Shown piece by piece: positions 1 to 7,250 of a stretch of 31,418 nucleotides of DNA. The stretch lies in contig NZ_DASYHS010000086.1 of assembly GCF_035998295.1 (NCBI RefSeq), positions 1 through 31,418 on the forward strand, read 5' to 3'. The translations under genes and the position numbers were made by a program. This DNA is from DASYHS01 sp035998295 (GTDB lineage: Bacteria; Pseudomonadota; Alphaproteobacteria; Azospirillales; Azospirillaceae). The stretch's first letter is position 1. Every line of letters begins with the position of its first letter. The notes under the pieces were generated by a model. It saw only the letters and a program-made list of their open reading frames with translations. It was not told where the DNA came from and made no database searches.

Positions 1-462
1 CTGCGCCAGCTTGCCCGGCGTCATGCCGGGCCGCGCCAGCACCCGGGCGCGCTGGACGAAGGCCGGCGCGCTCACCACCGCGATCGCGTCGACGCGGCGC
101 TCGTTGCCGGACTCGAACAGCAGCGGGATGTCCAGCACCGCCAGCGGCACCTTGCGCCGCGCGCACCGGGCCAGGAAACGCTGCTGCGAGCGGCGCACCA
201 GCGGATGGACGATCGCCTCCAGCCGCTTCAGTGCCGGCGGGTCGCCGAAGACCCGCGCGCCCAGCGCTTGGCGGTCGACGGCGCCGTCCCGCACCACGTT
301 GGGAAACGCCTGCGCGATCGGGCCGACGGCGTCGCCGCCGCGCCCCAGCAGCCGGTGGACCGCGGCGTCCGAGTCATGGACCGGCACCCGGAGCGTGCGC
401 AACATGCGCGCGGCCGTGCTCTTGCCCATGCCGATCGATCCCGTGAGGCCGAGGACGACCAT
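1..462 (-). CDS. coaE: Dephospho-CoA kinase, C-terminus cut by the window edge
   Basis: CoaE phosphorylates the 3'-hydroxyl of dephospho-CoA with ATP, the last step of coenzyme A synthesis in the cytoplasm. The 154 visible codons begin MVVLGLTGSIGMGKST, a textbook N-terminal P-loop (GxxGxGKS/T) for this family, followed by DSDAAVHRLL and later VLDIPLLFE, both typical of CoaE. The usual length is about 200 residues, so roughly 45 C-terminal residues lie beyond base 1. The ATG lies 5 bases after the aroE stop, which makes it the last visible gene of the ppsR-maf-aroE-coaE chain. In many alphaproteobacteria dnaQ comes next; that cannot be seen here. Confidence 0.95.
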   Translation of the reverse strand, partial: MVVLGLTGSIGMGKSTAARMLRTLRVPVHDSDAAVHRLLGRGGDAVGPIAQAFPNVVRDGAVDRQALGARVFGDPPALKRLEAIVHPLVRRSQQRFLARCARRKVPLAVLDIPLLFESGNERRVDAIAVVSAPAFVQRARVLARPGMTPGKLAQ

Positions 463-467
463 GGTGC

Positions 468-1322
468 TCAGCCGCCCTCGAGCACGAAACGGCGCAGTTC
501 CGCCGTCACCTCCGGCGCACGCCCGAACCAGGCCTCGAATCCCGGCCGCGCCTGGTGCAGCAGCATGCCCAGCCCGTCGACGACGGGGTTGCCGCGCGCC
601 GCTGCCGCGCGCAGCAGCGGCGTCTCCAGGGGGGTGTAGACGATGTCGGTCACCAGCGCCGCGCGCGGCAACGCGTCCAGCGCAAGGTCGAGCGGCGGAT
701 GCCCGGCCATGCCCTGGGTCGTGGTGTTGACCAGCAGCGCGGCGCCGTCCAGCGCCTCGGCGCGCGCGGCCCAGTCGAGCACGCGGACCGGGCAGGCGAG
801 GCCGCCGCCCAGCTCGTCCGCGAGCCGTTCCGCCCGCTCGCGCGTGCGGTTCAGCAGGCGGATCTCCGGGGCGCCCGCATCGGCCAGGGCCACCAGCACC
901 GCCCGCGCGGCCCCGCCGGCACCCAGCACGACGGCCGGGCCGGCCGCCGCCGTCCAGCCCGAAGCGCCTGCGCGCAGGTTCTCGACGAAGCCAAAGCCGT
1001 CGGTATTGCGGCCCTCCAGCGTGCCGTCCTCGTGGACGAGGATCGTGTTGACGGCGCCGATCCGCCGCGCCGTCGCGTCCAGCCGGTCGAGGGCGGCGAT
1101 CACCGCCTCCTTGTGGGGCACGGTGACGTTGGCGCCCCGGAAGCCCAGCTTCGGCAGCGCGCGCACGGCTTCGGCCGCCCCGTCCGGCGGCACCGCCATC
1201 GGCACGTAGGCGCCGTCGATCCCGTAGCGTTCCAGCCACCAGCCGTGCAGGCGCGGCGAGCGGCTATGGGCCACGGGCCAGCCCATGACGCCGGCGACGC
1301 GGGCCTTGGCGCTCAGGATCAT
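468..1322 (-). CDS. aroE: Shikimate dehydrogenase
   Basis: AroE reduces 3-dehydroshikimate to shikimate with NADPH in the aromatic amino acid pathway. The 284-residue protein has the family length. Near the N-terminus is GWPVAHSRSPRLH, the shikimate-binding segment; NVTVPHKE carries the catalytic lysine (about K71), and GRNTDGFGF carries the partner aspartate (about D108). VVLGAGGAARA is the NADP-binding glycine loop, and the C-terminal DGLGMLLHQA is also characteristic. An upstream reading-frame extension exists, but the ATG at 1322 overlaps the maf stop as ATGA and begins just before the conserved N-terminus, so it is the preferred start. Translation is probably coupled to maf. Confidence 0.96.
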   Translation of the reverse strand: MILSAKARVAGVMGWPVAHSRSPRLHGWWLERYGIDGAYVPMAVPPDGAAEAVRALPKLGFRGANVTVPHKEAVIAALDRLDATARRIGAVNTILVHEDGTLEGRNTDGFGFVENLRAGASGWTAAAGPAVVLGAGGAARAVLVALADAGAPEIRLLNRTRERAERLADELGGGLACPVRVLDWAARAEALDGAALLVNTTTQGMAGHPPLDLALDALPRAALVTDIVYTPLETPLLRAAAARGNPVVDGLGMLLHQARPGFEAWFGRAPEVTAELRRFVLEGG

Positions 1323-1930
1323 GACGGCACCGCCCCGTGCACGCGCAGGAAGCCCAGCAGGGGGAGCAGCGGCAGCCCCAGGATCGTGAAGAAATCTCCG
1401 CGTACCCGGGAGAAGAGCTGCGCCCCCAGGCCCTCGAGCTGGTAGGCGCCGACCGTCGTCAGCACCGCCTCGCCGGCCTCGGCGAGATAGCGGTCCACGA
1501 AGCCCGGCGAGAGCGTGCGCATCGTCAGCTCGGCCGCGTCCAGGTGGTGCCATAGCCGCTGCCCGTCGCGCACCACGACCGCGCAGGTGACGAGCCGGTG
1601 GGTCCGCCCGGACAGGGCGGCAAGCTGCGCGCGCGCCGCATCGGGGTCTTCGGGCTTGTCGAACCAGCGTCCCTCGCAGTCCAGCATCTGGTCGGCGCCG
1701 ATCACCAGCGCGCCCGGATACCGGGGCGAGACCCGCATCGCCTTCAGCTCGGCCAGCGCCTCGGCGACCTCCCCGGCTTCCATCCCCGCGGCCCGGCAGG
1801 AGGCCTTGATCTCCGCCTCGTCCACCGCGGCCGGGTGGCGCCGGACGACCAGCCCGGCCCGGCCCAGCATCTCCGCGCGCGCGGCCGAGCCGGAGGCGAG
1901 CACGACCTCGGGCGCGTCCGCCGCCATCAT
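1319..1930 (-). CDS. maf: Maf-family nucleoside triphosphate pyrophosphatase
   Basis: Maf proteins hydrolyse non-canonical or modified nucleoside triphosphates to monophosphates, a house-cleaning role in the cytoplasm. The protein has 203 residues. VVLASGSAARAEML at the N-terminus matches the Maf substrate loop (S-x-S/A-x-R-x-xL), VIGADQML holds the catalytic aspartate, and FDKPEDPDAARAQL and the YQLEGLGAQLF segment are family hallmarks. The exact substrate (dTTP/UTP or m7GTP type) is not decided from the sequence. Two ATG codons are in tandem at 1930 and 1927; the first overlaps the ppsR stop. Its own stop overlaps the aroE start. Confidence 0.93.
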   Translation of the reverse strand: MMAADAPEVVLASGSAARAEMLGRAGLVVRRHPAAVDEAEIKASCRAAGMEAGEVAEALAELKAMRVSPRYPGALVIGADQMLDCEGRWFDKPEDPDAARAQLAALSGRTHRLVTCAVVVRDGQRLWHHLDAAELTMRTLSPGFVDRYLAEAGEAVLTTVGAYQLEGLGAQLFSRVRGDFFTILGLPLLPLLGFLRVHGAVPS

Positions 1931-2766
1931 CCGTCCGCCCTCCGGCCGGGCTGGCGGCGCGCCAGCAGCATCATGATCTCGGCCGCGGTCTCCTCGATCG
2001 AGCGGCGCGTCACGTCGATGACGGGCCAGCCGCGGCGGCTGTAGAGGCGCCGCGCCTCCGAGACCTCGGCGCGCACGACTTCCGGGTCGACGTAGTCGGT
2101 GTCGTCGGCCTGGTTGAGCAGGCGCAGCCGGTTGCGCCGGATCTGGATCAGGCGGTCCGGGTCCTTGGTCAGGCCGACGATCAGCGGGCGGGTCAGCTGC
2201 TCCAGTTCCGGCGGCAGCGACACGCCGGGGACGAAAGGCACGTTGGCGGTCTTGATGCCGCGGTTGGCGAGATAGATGCAGGTCGGCGTCTTGGAGGTGC
2301 GCGACACGCCGACCAGGATCACGTCGGCCTCGTGCAGCTCCCAGGCGGACTGCCCGTCGTCGTGGGCGAGCGCGAAGTCCATCGCGTCCATGCGCCCGAA
2401 ATATTCCGCGTCGAGGATGTGCTGGCGGCCGGGCTGGCTCTGGCTTTCGAGGCCGAGATGGGCGGCCAGGGCATTGATCAGCGGGTCGAGCACGGGAATG
2501 CACGGCACCTGCAGGTCGCGGCACACCTCCTGGAGGCGCCGGCGCAGCCCCTCGTCGACCAGGGTGAACATCACCAACCCTGGATTGTCTCTGATTCCCT
2601 CGATGACCATGTCGAGCTGCCGCGCCGTGCGGACCAGGTTCCAGAAATGCTCGACCGGTTCGACGTGGTCGAACTGGGAGACGCAGGCCCGGGCGACGGA
2701 GTTGATGGTCTCGCCCGTCGCGTCCGACACGAGGTGGAGGTGGAACTGCTTCTGATTCGGGGCCAT
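1927..2766 (-). CDS. ppsR: Pyruvate,phosphate dikinase / PEP synthase regulatory protein (DUF299)
   Basis: Members of this family are bifunctional ADP-dependent kinases and phosphorylases that switch PEP synthase or pyruvate,phosphate dikinase on and off. The 279-residue product begins MAPNQKQFHLHLVSDATGET, the standard N-terminus, and has the diagnostic P-loop GVSRTSKT at about residues 153-160 followed by PTCIYLANRGIK. An in-frame upstream extension to 2889 would add 41 residues without family resemblance and would run into the origin-like region, so the ATG at 2766 was chosen. A gene of this family heads the leftward operon beside hemE in several alphaproteobacteria. Which of the two target enzymes it regulates here is not shown. 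Confidence 0.94.
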   Translation of the reverse strand: MAPNQKQFHLHLVSDATGETINSVARACVSQFDHVEPVEHFWNLVRTARQLDMVIEGIRDNPGLVMFTLVDEGLRRRLQEVCRDLQVPCIPVLDPLINALAAHLGLESQSQPGRQHILDAEYFGRMDAMDFALAHDDGQSAWELHEADVILVGVSRTSKTPTCIYLANRGIKTANVPFVPGVSLPPELEQLTRPLIVGLTKDPDRLIQIRRNRLRLLNQADDTDYVDPEVVRAEVSEARRLYSRRGWPVIDVTRRSIEETAAEIMMLLARRQPGRRADG

Positions 2767-2938
2767 CCGCTCGGAAACCCTGTGAATGAGTCGGGGATAA
2801 CTCGGGAAAAGTCGGGGATGAACGCACAGCACTCCGTTTTGCGCCATCCGTCCCTCGAGCATACCGGATTCCATACCGGCGCCGGACACCTTTCCCGGCC
2901 GGCTGGGGACTCGAGAAAAAGGCCGGCCTCCGGGCCGG

Positions 2939-2947
2939 TTATCCCCA
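2939..2947 (+). promoter_or_regulatory. DnaA-box-like nonamer TTATCCCCA
   Basis: One mismatch from TTATCCACA. It directly follows a GC-rich inverted repeat, CCGGCC-tccg-GGCCGG at 2923-2938. Confidence 0.55.
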
Positions 2948-3043
2948 GCATCCCCAAACAGGTGGAAATGCTATACCACCCCGCCCCGGCAGCCGTTAAG
3001 CCCCGCGATTCGCGCACAGTGCCCGCAAGCCGTTCCGCGATTC

Positions 3044-3052
3044 TGGGGATAA
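3044..3052 (-). promoter_or_regulatory. DnaA-box-like nonamer TTATCCCCA
   Basis: One mismatch from TTATCCACA on the minus strand. A second, weaker box (CTATCCACG, 3056-3064) follows in the same orientation, 12 bp away. Confidence 0.55.
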
Positions 3053-3077
3053 GATCGTGGATAGGGAGTAATCACCG

Positions 3078-3086
3078 TTTTCCACA
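3078..3086 (+). promoter_or_regulatory. DnaA-box-like nonamer TTTTCCACA
   Basis: One mismatch from TTATCCACA. It is followed by two CCATCCACC words and the A-tract, which would place DnaA next to the putative unwinding element. Confidence 0.55.
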
Positions 3087-3166
3087 GCCATCCACCACAC
3101 CATCCACCCTTTTCAAAAAAAAAGATTCCCTGTTAGGAAGGTGGCATGTTGTACAGCGGTGTTTCC

Positions 3167-3172
3167 GGGAGA
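3167..3172 (+). promoter_or_regulatory. Ribosome binding site that decides the hemE start
   Basis: GGGAGA lies 5 bases before the TTG at 3178. The nearby ATG at 3174 is out of frame with hemE, so this site supports TTG initiation. Confidence 0.6.
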
Positions 3173-3177
3173 ATGGC

Positions 3178-4224
3178 TTGGCGACGAGTGGCAAACCCTT
3201 CCTGCGCGCCCTTCGGGGCGAGGCCTGCGAGCGTCCGCCGTTCTGGCTGATGCGCCAGGCCGGCCGCTACCTGCCCGAGTACCGGGCGATGCGGGCGAAG
3301 GCCGGGTCGTTCCTGGACCTGTGCTTCAACCCGGAGTTGGCGGAAGAGGTTACGTTGCAGCCGCTGAGGCGGTACGGGATGGATGCCGCCATCCTGTTCA
3401 GCGACATCCTCGTGGTCCCTCACGCGCTCGGCCAGCCGCTCGACTACGTCGAAGGGGAGGGCCCGCGCCTCGACCCGGTCCGTTCGGCCGAGGACTTGGC
3501 ACGGCTTTCGGCCGAACGGCTGCACGAGCGGCTCGCCCCGGTCTACGAGACGGTCGACCGGCTCTCCCGCTCCCTCCCGGCGGAAACGGCGCTGATCGGC
3601 TTCGCGGGATCGCCCTGGACCGTGGCCTGCTACATGGTCGAGGGCGGCGGCTCTAAGGAGTTCGCCCAGGTCAAGGCCTGGGCCTACCGCGATCCCGACG
3701 GCTTCTCGGCGCTGATCGACATGCTGGTCGCGGCGACGGTCGACTACCTGTCGGCACAGATCGCCGCCGGCGCCGAAGCGGTTCAGCTTTTCGACAGCTG
3801 GGCGGGGGTGCTGCCCGCGCCGCAGTTCCGCCGCTGGGTGGTGGAGCCGACGGCGCGCATCGTGACGGCCCTGAGGGCGGGGCATCCCGACGTTCCGGTG
3901 ATCGGCTTCCCGCGCGGCGCCGGGCTGCTCTACGCCGAATACGCCGATGCGACCGGCGTCGATGCGCTCGGCCTCGACACCGCGGTGCCGCCGGAATGGG
4001 CGGCGCTGACGTTGCAGACGCGCTTGACGGTCCAGGGCAACCTCGACCCGATCATGCTCGTCGCCGGCGGGGAGGCGCTGTCGGCGGCCGCGCGCAACGT
4101 CCTGGAAGCGCTCGCCGGCGGGCCGTTCGTGTTCAATCTCGGCCACGGCGTCGTGCAGTCGACGCCGCCCAAGCATGTCGGCCAGCTCGCGGCGCTGCTG
4201 CGCGCCTGGCCGGCACTATCGTGA
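3178..4224 (+). CDS. hemE: Uroporphyrinogen decarboxylase (TTG start)
   Basis: HemE removes four carboxyl groups from uroporphyrinogen III to give coproporphyrinogen III in haem synthesis. The 348-residue protein shows LMRQAGRYLPEYRAMRAKAG near the N-terminus (substrate-binding arginines), AILFSDILVVPH with the essential aspartate (about D76), LIGFAGSPWTVACYMVEGGG, and FNLGHGVVQSTPPKHV near the end. No in-frame ATG or GTG lies between the origin-like region and the conserved block. The TTG at 3178 with GGGAGA 5 bases upstream gives M-ATSGKPFLRALRG, which matches the normal N-terminal length. A short 44-bp gap leads to hemH. Confidence 0.95.
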   Translation: MATSGKPFLRALRGEACERPPFWLMRQAGRYLPEYRAMRAKAGSFLDLCFNPELAEEVTLQPLRRYGMDAAILFSDILVVPHALGQPLDYVEGEGPRLDPVRSAEDLARLSAERLHERLAPVYETVDRLSRSLPAETALIGFAGSPWTVACYMVEGGGSKEFAQVKAWAYRDPDGFSALIDMLVAATVDYLSAQIAAGAEAVQLFDSWAGVLPAPQFRRWVVEPTARIVTALRAGHPDVPVIGFPRGAGLLYAEYADATGVDALGLDTAVPPEWAALTLQTRLTVQGNLDPIMLVAGGEALSAAARNVLEALAGGPFVFNLGHGVVQSTPPKHVGQLAALLRAWPALS

Positions 4225-4268
4225 CGGCCGGGGCTGGACGCCCGGCCGGCCCGGCATAGGTATCGGGC

Positions 4269-5339
4269 ATGTCCAAGCCGCGAATTGCCGTCGTCCTGTT
4301 CAATCTCGGGGGTCCCGACCGTCCCGAGGCGGTCAGGCCGTTCCTTTACAACCTGTTCTCCGACCCCGCCATCATCGGCCTGCCGGCGCCGTTGCGCCTC
4401 CCCTTGGCCTACCTGCTGGCCCGCCGGCGCGCGCGCGCGGCCGCGGCGATCTACGACAGCCTCGGCGGTGGCTCGCCGCTGCTGCCCAACACGCAGGCTC
4501 AGGCCCGCGCGATCGAGGCGGCGCTGGCCGACATGGGCGAGGTGCGGTGCTTCGTCGCCATGCGCTACTGGCACCCCATGAGCGAGGAATGCGCGTTGCA
4601 GGTCCGGGAGTTCGATCCGGCGGAGATCGTGCTGCTGCCGCTGTATCCCCAGTTCTCGACCACGACGACCGCCTCCAGCCTGCGGGTCTGGCACCGGGCG
4701 GCGAAGCTGGCCGGGATCGACCGGCCGACCCGGGTGGTGTGCTGCTATCCTTCCGAGGACGGTTTGATCGAGGCGCAGGCGAAACTGATCCGCGATCATT
4801 ACGATCGTGCTGGCCGCCATGGCCGCCCGCGCATCCTGTTCTCCGCCCACGGCCTGCCGAAAAAGGTCGTCGAGCGGGGCGACCCCTACCAGTGGCAGTG
4901 CGAGCGGACCAACGAGGCGATCGTCGCCCGGCTGCGCGCGGACGGCCTCGACCCGGACTGGGTCGGCTGCTACCAGAGCCGGGTCGGGCCGCTGGAATGG
5001 ATCGGCCCCTCGACGGACGCCGAGATCCTGCGCGCCGGCCGGGACGGCGTCCCGGTCGTGGTGGTCCCGACCGCCTTCGTGTCGGAACATTCCGAAACGC
5101 TGGTCGAGATCGAGGAGGAGTACCGCCACCTCGCGGCCGCCAACGGTGTGCCCTGGTTCGAGCGCGTCCCCGCGGTGGGCGTCGAGCCCGGCTTCATCGG
5201 GGGGCTGGCGCGACTCGTCCGGGCGGCGCTGGCCAGTGGGGCGGCCAGTGGGGCGGCCGGCGGCTGCGCGCTGCGCAGCGAGGCCGGCGGCCGGATCTGC
5301 CCCGGCCGGCTCGGCGGCTGCCCGCAGGTGGCGGCATGA
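4269..5339 (+). CDS. hemH: Ferrochelatase with a cysteine-containing C-terminal tail
   Basis: HemH inserts ferrous iron into protoporphyrin IX, the last step of protohaem synthesis. In the 356-residue protein FSAHGLPKKVVERGDPY carries the metal-binding histidine (H194) and FVSEHSETLVE the acidic partner motif (about 271-280). The N-terminal VVLFNLGGPDRPEAV is typical. The last 25 residues contain C333, C344 and C351. Some ferrochelatases, including that of Caulobacter, bind a [2Fe-2S] cluster with C-terminal cysteines, so a cluster is possible but inferred. A perfect 12-bp tandem repeat encodes ASGAASGA before this tail. hemJ follows after 16 bases. Confidence 0.95.
   Translation: MSKPRIAVVLFNLGGPDRPEAVRPFLYNLFSDPAIIGLPAPLRLPLAYLLARRRARAAAAIYDSLGGGSPLLPNTQAQARAIEAALADMGEVRCFVAMRYWHPMSEECALQVREFDPAEIVLLPLYPQFSTTTTASSLRVWHRAAKLAGIDRPTRVVCCYPSEDGLIEAQAKLIRDHYDRAGRHGRPRILFSAHGLPKKVVERGDPYQWQCERTNEAIVARLRADGLDPDWVGCYQSRVGPLEWIGPSTDAEILRAGRDGVPVVVVPTAFVSEHSETLVEIEEEYRHLAAANGVPWFERVPAVGVEPGFIGGLARLVRAALASGAASGAAGGCALRSEAGGRICPGRLGGCPQVAA
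5231..5254 (+). repeat. 12-bp perfect tandem repeat inside hemH
   Basis: GGCCAGTGGGGC occurs twice in a row, adding four residues to the linker before the cysteine tail; the frame is kept. Confidence 0.9.
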
Positions 5340-5343
5340 GGGA

Positions 5344-5349
5344 AGGGGG
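5344..5349 (+). promoter_or_regulatory. Ribosome binding site that decides the hemJ start
   Basis: AGGGGG lies 6 bases before the TTG at 5356, supporting TTG rather than the GTG at 5368. Confidence 0.55.
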
Positions 5350-5355
5350 CCTCGA

Positions 5356-5781
5356 TTGTACGATTGGGTGAAGGCGTTCCACGTCGTCAGTATCATCGCC
5401 TGGATGGCAGGGCTGCTGTACCTGCCGCGGCTGTTCGTCTACCACGCGGCGGCCGAGCCGGGATCGGCCGCTTCCGAGACGTTCAAGGTGATGGAGCGGC
5501 GCCTGCTGCGCGCGATCATGAACCCCGCGATGGTCGCGACCTACGTGTTCGGCATCTGGCTCGTGCTGCTGGTGCCGGACTGGATGAGCCAGGGCTGGCT
5601 TCACGCGAAGCTGGCGCTCGTCCTCGGCCTGACGGCCGCGCACATGATGATGGCGGGCTGGCGCCGCGCCTTCGCCGAGGACCGCAACGCTCGGTCCCAG
5701 CGCTTCTTCCGGATCGCCAACGAAGTGCCGACGGTGCTGATGATCGCGATCGTGATCCTGGTCATCGTGAAGCCGTTCTGA
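5356..5781 (+). CDS. hemJ: Protoporphyrinogen IX oxidase HemJ (TTG start)
   Basis: HemJ is a membrane protein that oxidises protoporphyrinogen IX to protoporphyrin IX, the substrate of the neighbouring ferrochelatase. The 141-residue product begins YDWVKAFHVVSIIAWMAGLLYLPRLFVYH after the initiator, with the conserved membrane histidine of the family near residue 10, and has four predicted hydrophobic segments ending in VLMIAIVILVIVKPF. The length matches HemJ (about 140-150). The TTG at 5356 has an AGGGGG site; the GTG at 5368 would remove the conserved YDW start. The three haem genes are 44 and 16 bases apart and probably form one operon. Confidence 0.92.
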   Translation: MYDWVKAFHVVSIIAWMAGLLYLPRLFVYHAAAEPGSAASETFKVMERRLLRAIMNPAMVATYVFGIWLVLLVPDWMSQGWLHAKLALVLGLTAAHMMMAGWRRAFAEDRNARSQRFFRIANEVPTVLMIAIVILVIVKPF

Positions 5782-5794
5782 GGCGCGCGCGCGT

Positions 5795-6499
5795 TCACCT
5801 TGCCGCGACCAGCGTCCCGGCGAAGAGGACGGGGCCCGTCGGGCCGCCGCTCGGCGAACCGCCCGAAGGCTCGAGGCTGACCGCCAGGGTCACGCCCGGC
5901 CGGAGCAGGTCGGCCGGCATGCGGTCGAGCGGAAGGAGGGTGACCTCCGAGCCCGCGACGAGCCCGAGGGACACCGGTGTCCCCTGGCCGGGGACCGCCC
6001 ACAGCTCGTAGCTTCGTCCCGGCGGGACCGTCCGCTCCCCGACCGGCGTGACGGTCGCGCGCTCGTCCTCGGGAATGCGGATCGCGAAGGCCGGCTCCGT
6101 CCCTTCCTGGAGGACGGCGACCAGAGCGGGGCCTGCCCGGGAAACTGGCTGGGGGACCGGCTGCAGCGCGACCGCCACGGCCAGGACCGTCGCGGCCATG
6201 GCCGAAACCGCCGCGATCCGCCAGAGCAGCACGTCGTTCCACAGGCGGACGAGGAGCCCGGGCCTGCGCGCGGGTTCGACTTCCCTCTCGATGCGCGACC
6301 ACAGGTCCGGCGGCGGCGCCACGGGGCGGACCGTCCCGGCGAGGCCGGACAGCCGCTCCTGCCAGGCTGCGACCTGTTCGCCCAGCACGGGATTGGATCG
6401 AAGCTCGGCCTCGAAGCGCCGGCGCTCGGCGCCGCGCAGCGTCCCGAGCACGTATTCGGCCGCGCGAAGGTCCTCGTCGGGGCCGGGATCGTCCGTCAT
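5795..6499 (-). CDS. RskA-like membrane anti-sigma factor
   Basis: Anti-sigma factors of this type hold an ECF sigma factor at the membrane until a signal triggers release. The 234-residue protein has an N-terminal cytosolic helical domain (EYVLGTLRGAERRRFEAEL, about 15-33), one membrane segment (about 91-112, VLLWRIAAVSAMAATVLAVAVA region) and an extracytoplasmic RskA-type domain with RSYELWAVPG and SLEPSGGSPSGGPTGPVLFAG, hallmarks of the RskA C-terminal family. It has no zinc-binding HxxxCxxC motif. The ATG overlaps the sigma-factor stop (ATGA), so sigma and anti-sigma are co-translated. The signal and the proteases that would release the sigma factor are not visible. Confidence 0.9.
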   Translation of the reverse strand: MTDDPGPDEDLRAAEYVLGTLRGAERRRFEAELRSNPVLGEQVAAWQERLSGLAGTVRPVAPPPDLWSRIEREVEPARRPGLLVRLWNDVLLWRIAAVSAMAATVLAVAVALQPVPQPVSRAGPALVAVLQEGTEPAFAIRIPEDERATVTPVGERTVPPGRSYELWAVPGQGTPVSLGLVAGSEVTLLPLDRMPADLLRPGVTLAVSLEPSGGSPSGGPTGPVLFAGTLVAAR

Positions 6500-7188
6500 C
6501 GCTCGAGGCAGTCCCGCAACGCGCCGAGCCCGCGCAGGATCCAGCTCTTGACCGTTCCGAGCGGCTGTTCGAGCCGCTCGGCGATCTCGGCATGCGAGCA
6601 GCCCTCGACATAGGCGAGCACGATGCTCCGCCTCGGCCCGTCCTTGAGTTCGCCGAGGCAGGCTTTCAAGGCGGCGCGCTCCTCGACCGGCTCCGGCGGC
6701 ACGCCGGCGATGGCGCCGGCCGCTTGCGCATCGTCGATCTCCATGGTTCCCGGTGGCGCCCGCCTCGTTTCGGAGGCACGCAGGTCGAGCGCGCGGAACC
6801 TCAGGATTCCGAGGACCCACGCCTGCCCGGTGCCCATGCCGGGCTCGAACCGGGCGGCATTGCGCCAGATCTGGACGAAGGCGTCCTGGACGGCCTCCTC
6901 GGCGAGGCGGCGGTCGGCCAGCATCCGGACCGCGAGGCCGAGCATGAGGGCCGCATGGCCGCGATAGATCGCACGCAGCGCCGACACGTCTCCCGCCGCG
7001 CAGCGCCGGATGAGAGGAGCGAGATCGTCGTCGGTGGGGAGCGGCACGGCGGTCGGCACGGCGGTCGAAAATCCAATGAACGCGGGAGCGGATCCGCCCG
7101 TCCCGTCCCGGCGACCTGCGCGGGTGCGGCGGACGTACGGCCGGGATGGCCGCCGCCGCCAGTGAGAGTATGTCGCGATCGCCATCAT
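6496..7188 (-). CDS. ECF RNA polymerase sigma factor, SigK-like
   Basis: The protein contains sigma region 2 (LMLGLAVRMLADRRLAEEAVQDAFVQIW) and region 4 (LKDGPRRSIVLAYVEGCSHAEIAERLEQPLGTVKSW), with the linker of an ECF sigma factor and no other domain. The start is uncertain. The ATG at 7188 (230 residues) is preceded by AAGGAG 10 bases upstream and by a promoter-like element at 7215-7241. It gives a basic extension of about 45 residues that ECF factors normally lack. GTG codons at 7059 and 7047 would give 187 or 183 residues, the usual size, but have no clear ribosome site. The adjacent RskA-like partner and fasciclin gene suggest a SigK-type role. Confidence 0.88.
   Translation of the reverse strand: MMAIATYSHWRRRPSRPYVRRTRAGRRDGTGGSAPAFIGFSTAVPTAVPLPTDDDLAPLIRRCAAGDVSALRAIYRGHAALMLGLAVRMLADRRLAEEAVQDAFVQIWRNAARFEPGMGTGQAWVLGILRFRALDLRASETRRAPPGTMEIDDAQAAGAIAGVPPEPVEERAALKACLGELKDGPRRSIVLAYVEGCSHAEIAERLEQPLGTVKSWILRGLGALRDCLER
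7042..7065. repeat. 12-bp perfect tandem repeat near the sigma-factor N-terminus
   Basis: CGGCACGGCGGT occurs twice in a row (plus strand). It encodes repeated TAVP just before the conserved sigma region 2, and contains both alternative GTG starts. Confidence 0.9.
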
Positions 7189-7214
7189 TCCAGCGCTGCT
7201 CCTTCGATCGGGCA

Positions 7215-7241
7215 TACGGCGGCTTTGCCTGCCGTGGATGC
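7215..7241 (-). promoter_or_regulatory. SigK-like promoter element before the sigma-factor gene
   Basis: On the minus strand GCATCC (7241-7236) is followed by a 17-bp spacer and CGTA (7218-7215). The same GCATCC-N17-CGTA is found before the fasciclin gene. The -35 resembles the CCATCC reported for mycobacterial SigK; the -10 differs. Autoregulation of the sigma factor is inferred. Confidence 0.5.
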
Positions 7242-7250
7242 GCGGCGGCG

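Larger units (their letters stand above)
2780..3140. other. Putative chromosome replication origin (oriC) between ppsR and hemE
   Basis: This gene-free stretch (full gap 2767-3177, 411 bp) separates divergent operons. It holds several nonamers close to the DnaA box TTATCCACA: TTATCCCCG on the minus strand at 2792-2800, TTATCCCCA at 2939-2947 and on the minus strand at 3044-3052, CTATCCACG on the minus strand at 3056-3064, and TTTTCCACA at 3078-3086. AGTCGGGGAT is repeated at 2789 and 2810, 21 bp apart, and CCATCCACC at 3088 and 3100, 12 bp apart. A run of nine A (3115-3123) lies in the least GC-rich part and could be an unwinding element. The hemE-adjacent origin of Caulobacter and Rickettsia is the precedent. 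No exact TTATCCACA and no paired CtrA site (TTAA-N7-TTAA) was seen. Confidence 0.72.

Noticed and set aside
2767..2889. Longer ppsR reading 41 residues upstream
   Set aside because: The extra residues have no family resemblance and overlap DnaA-box-like repeats. MAPNQKQFHLHLVSDATGET is the normal start.
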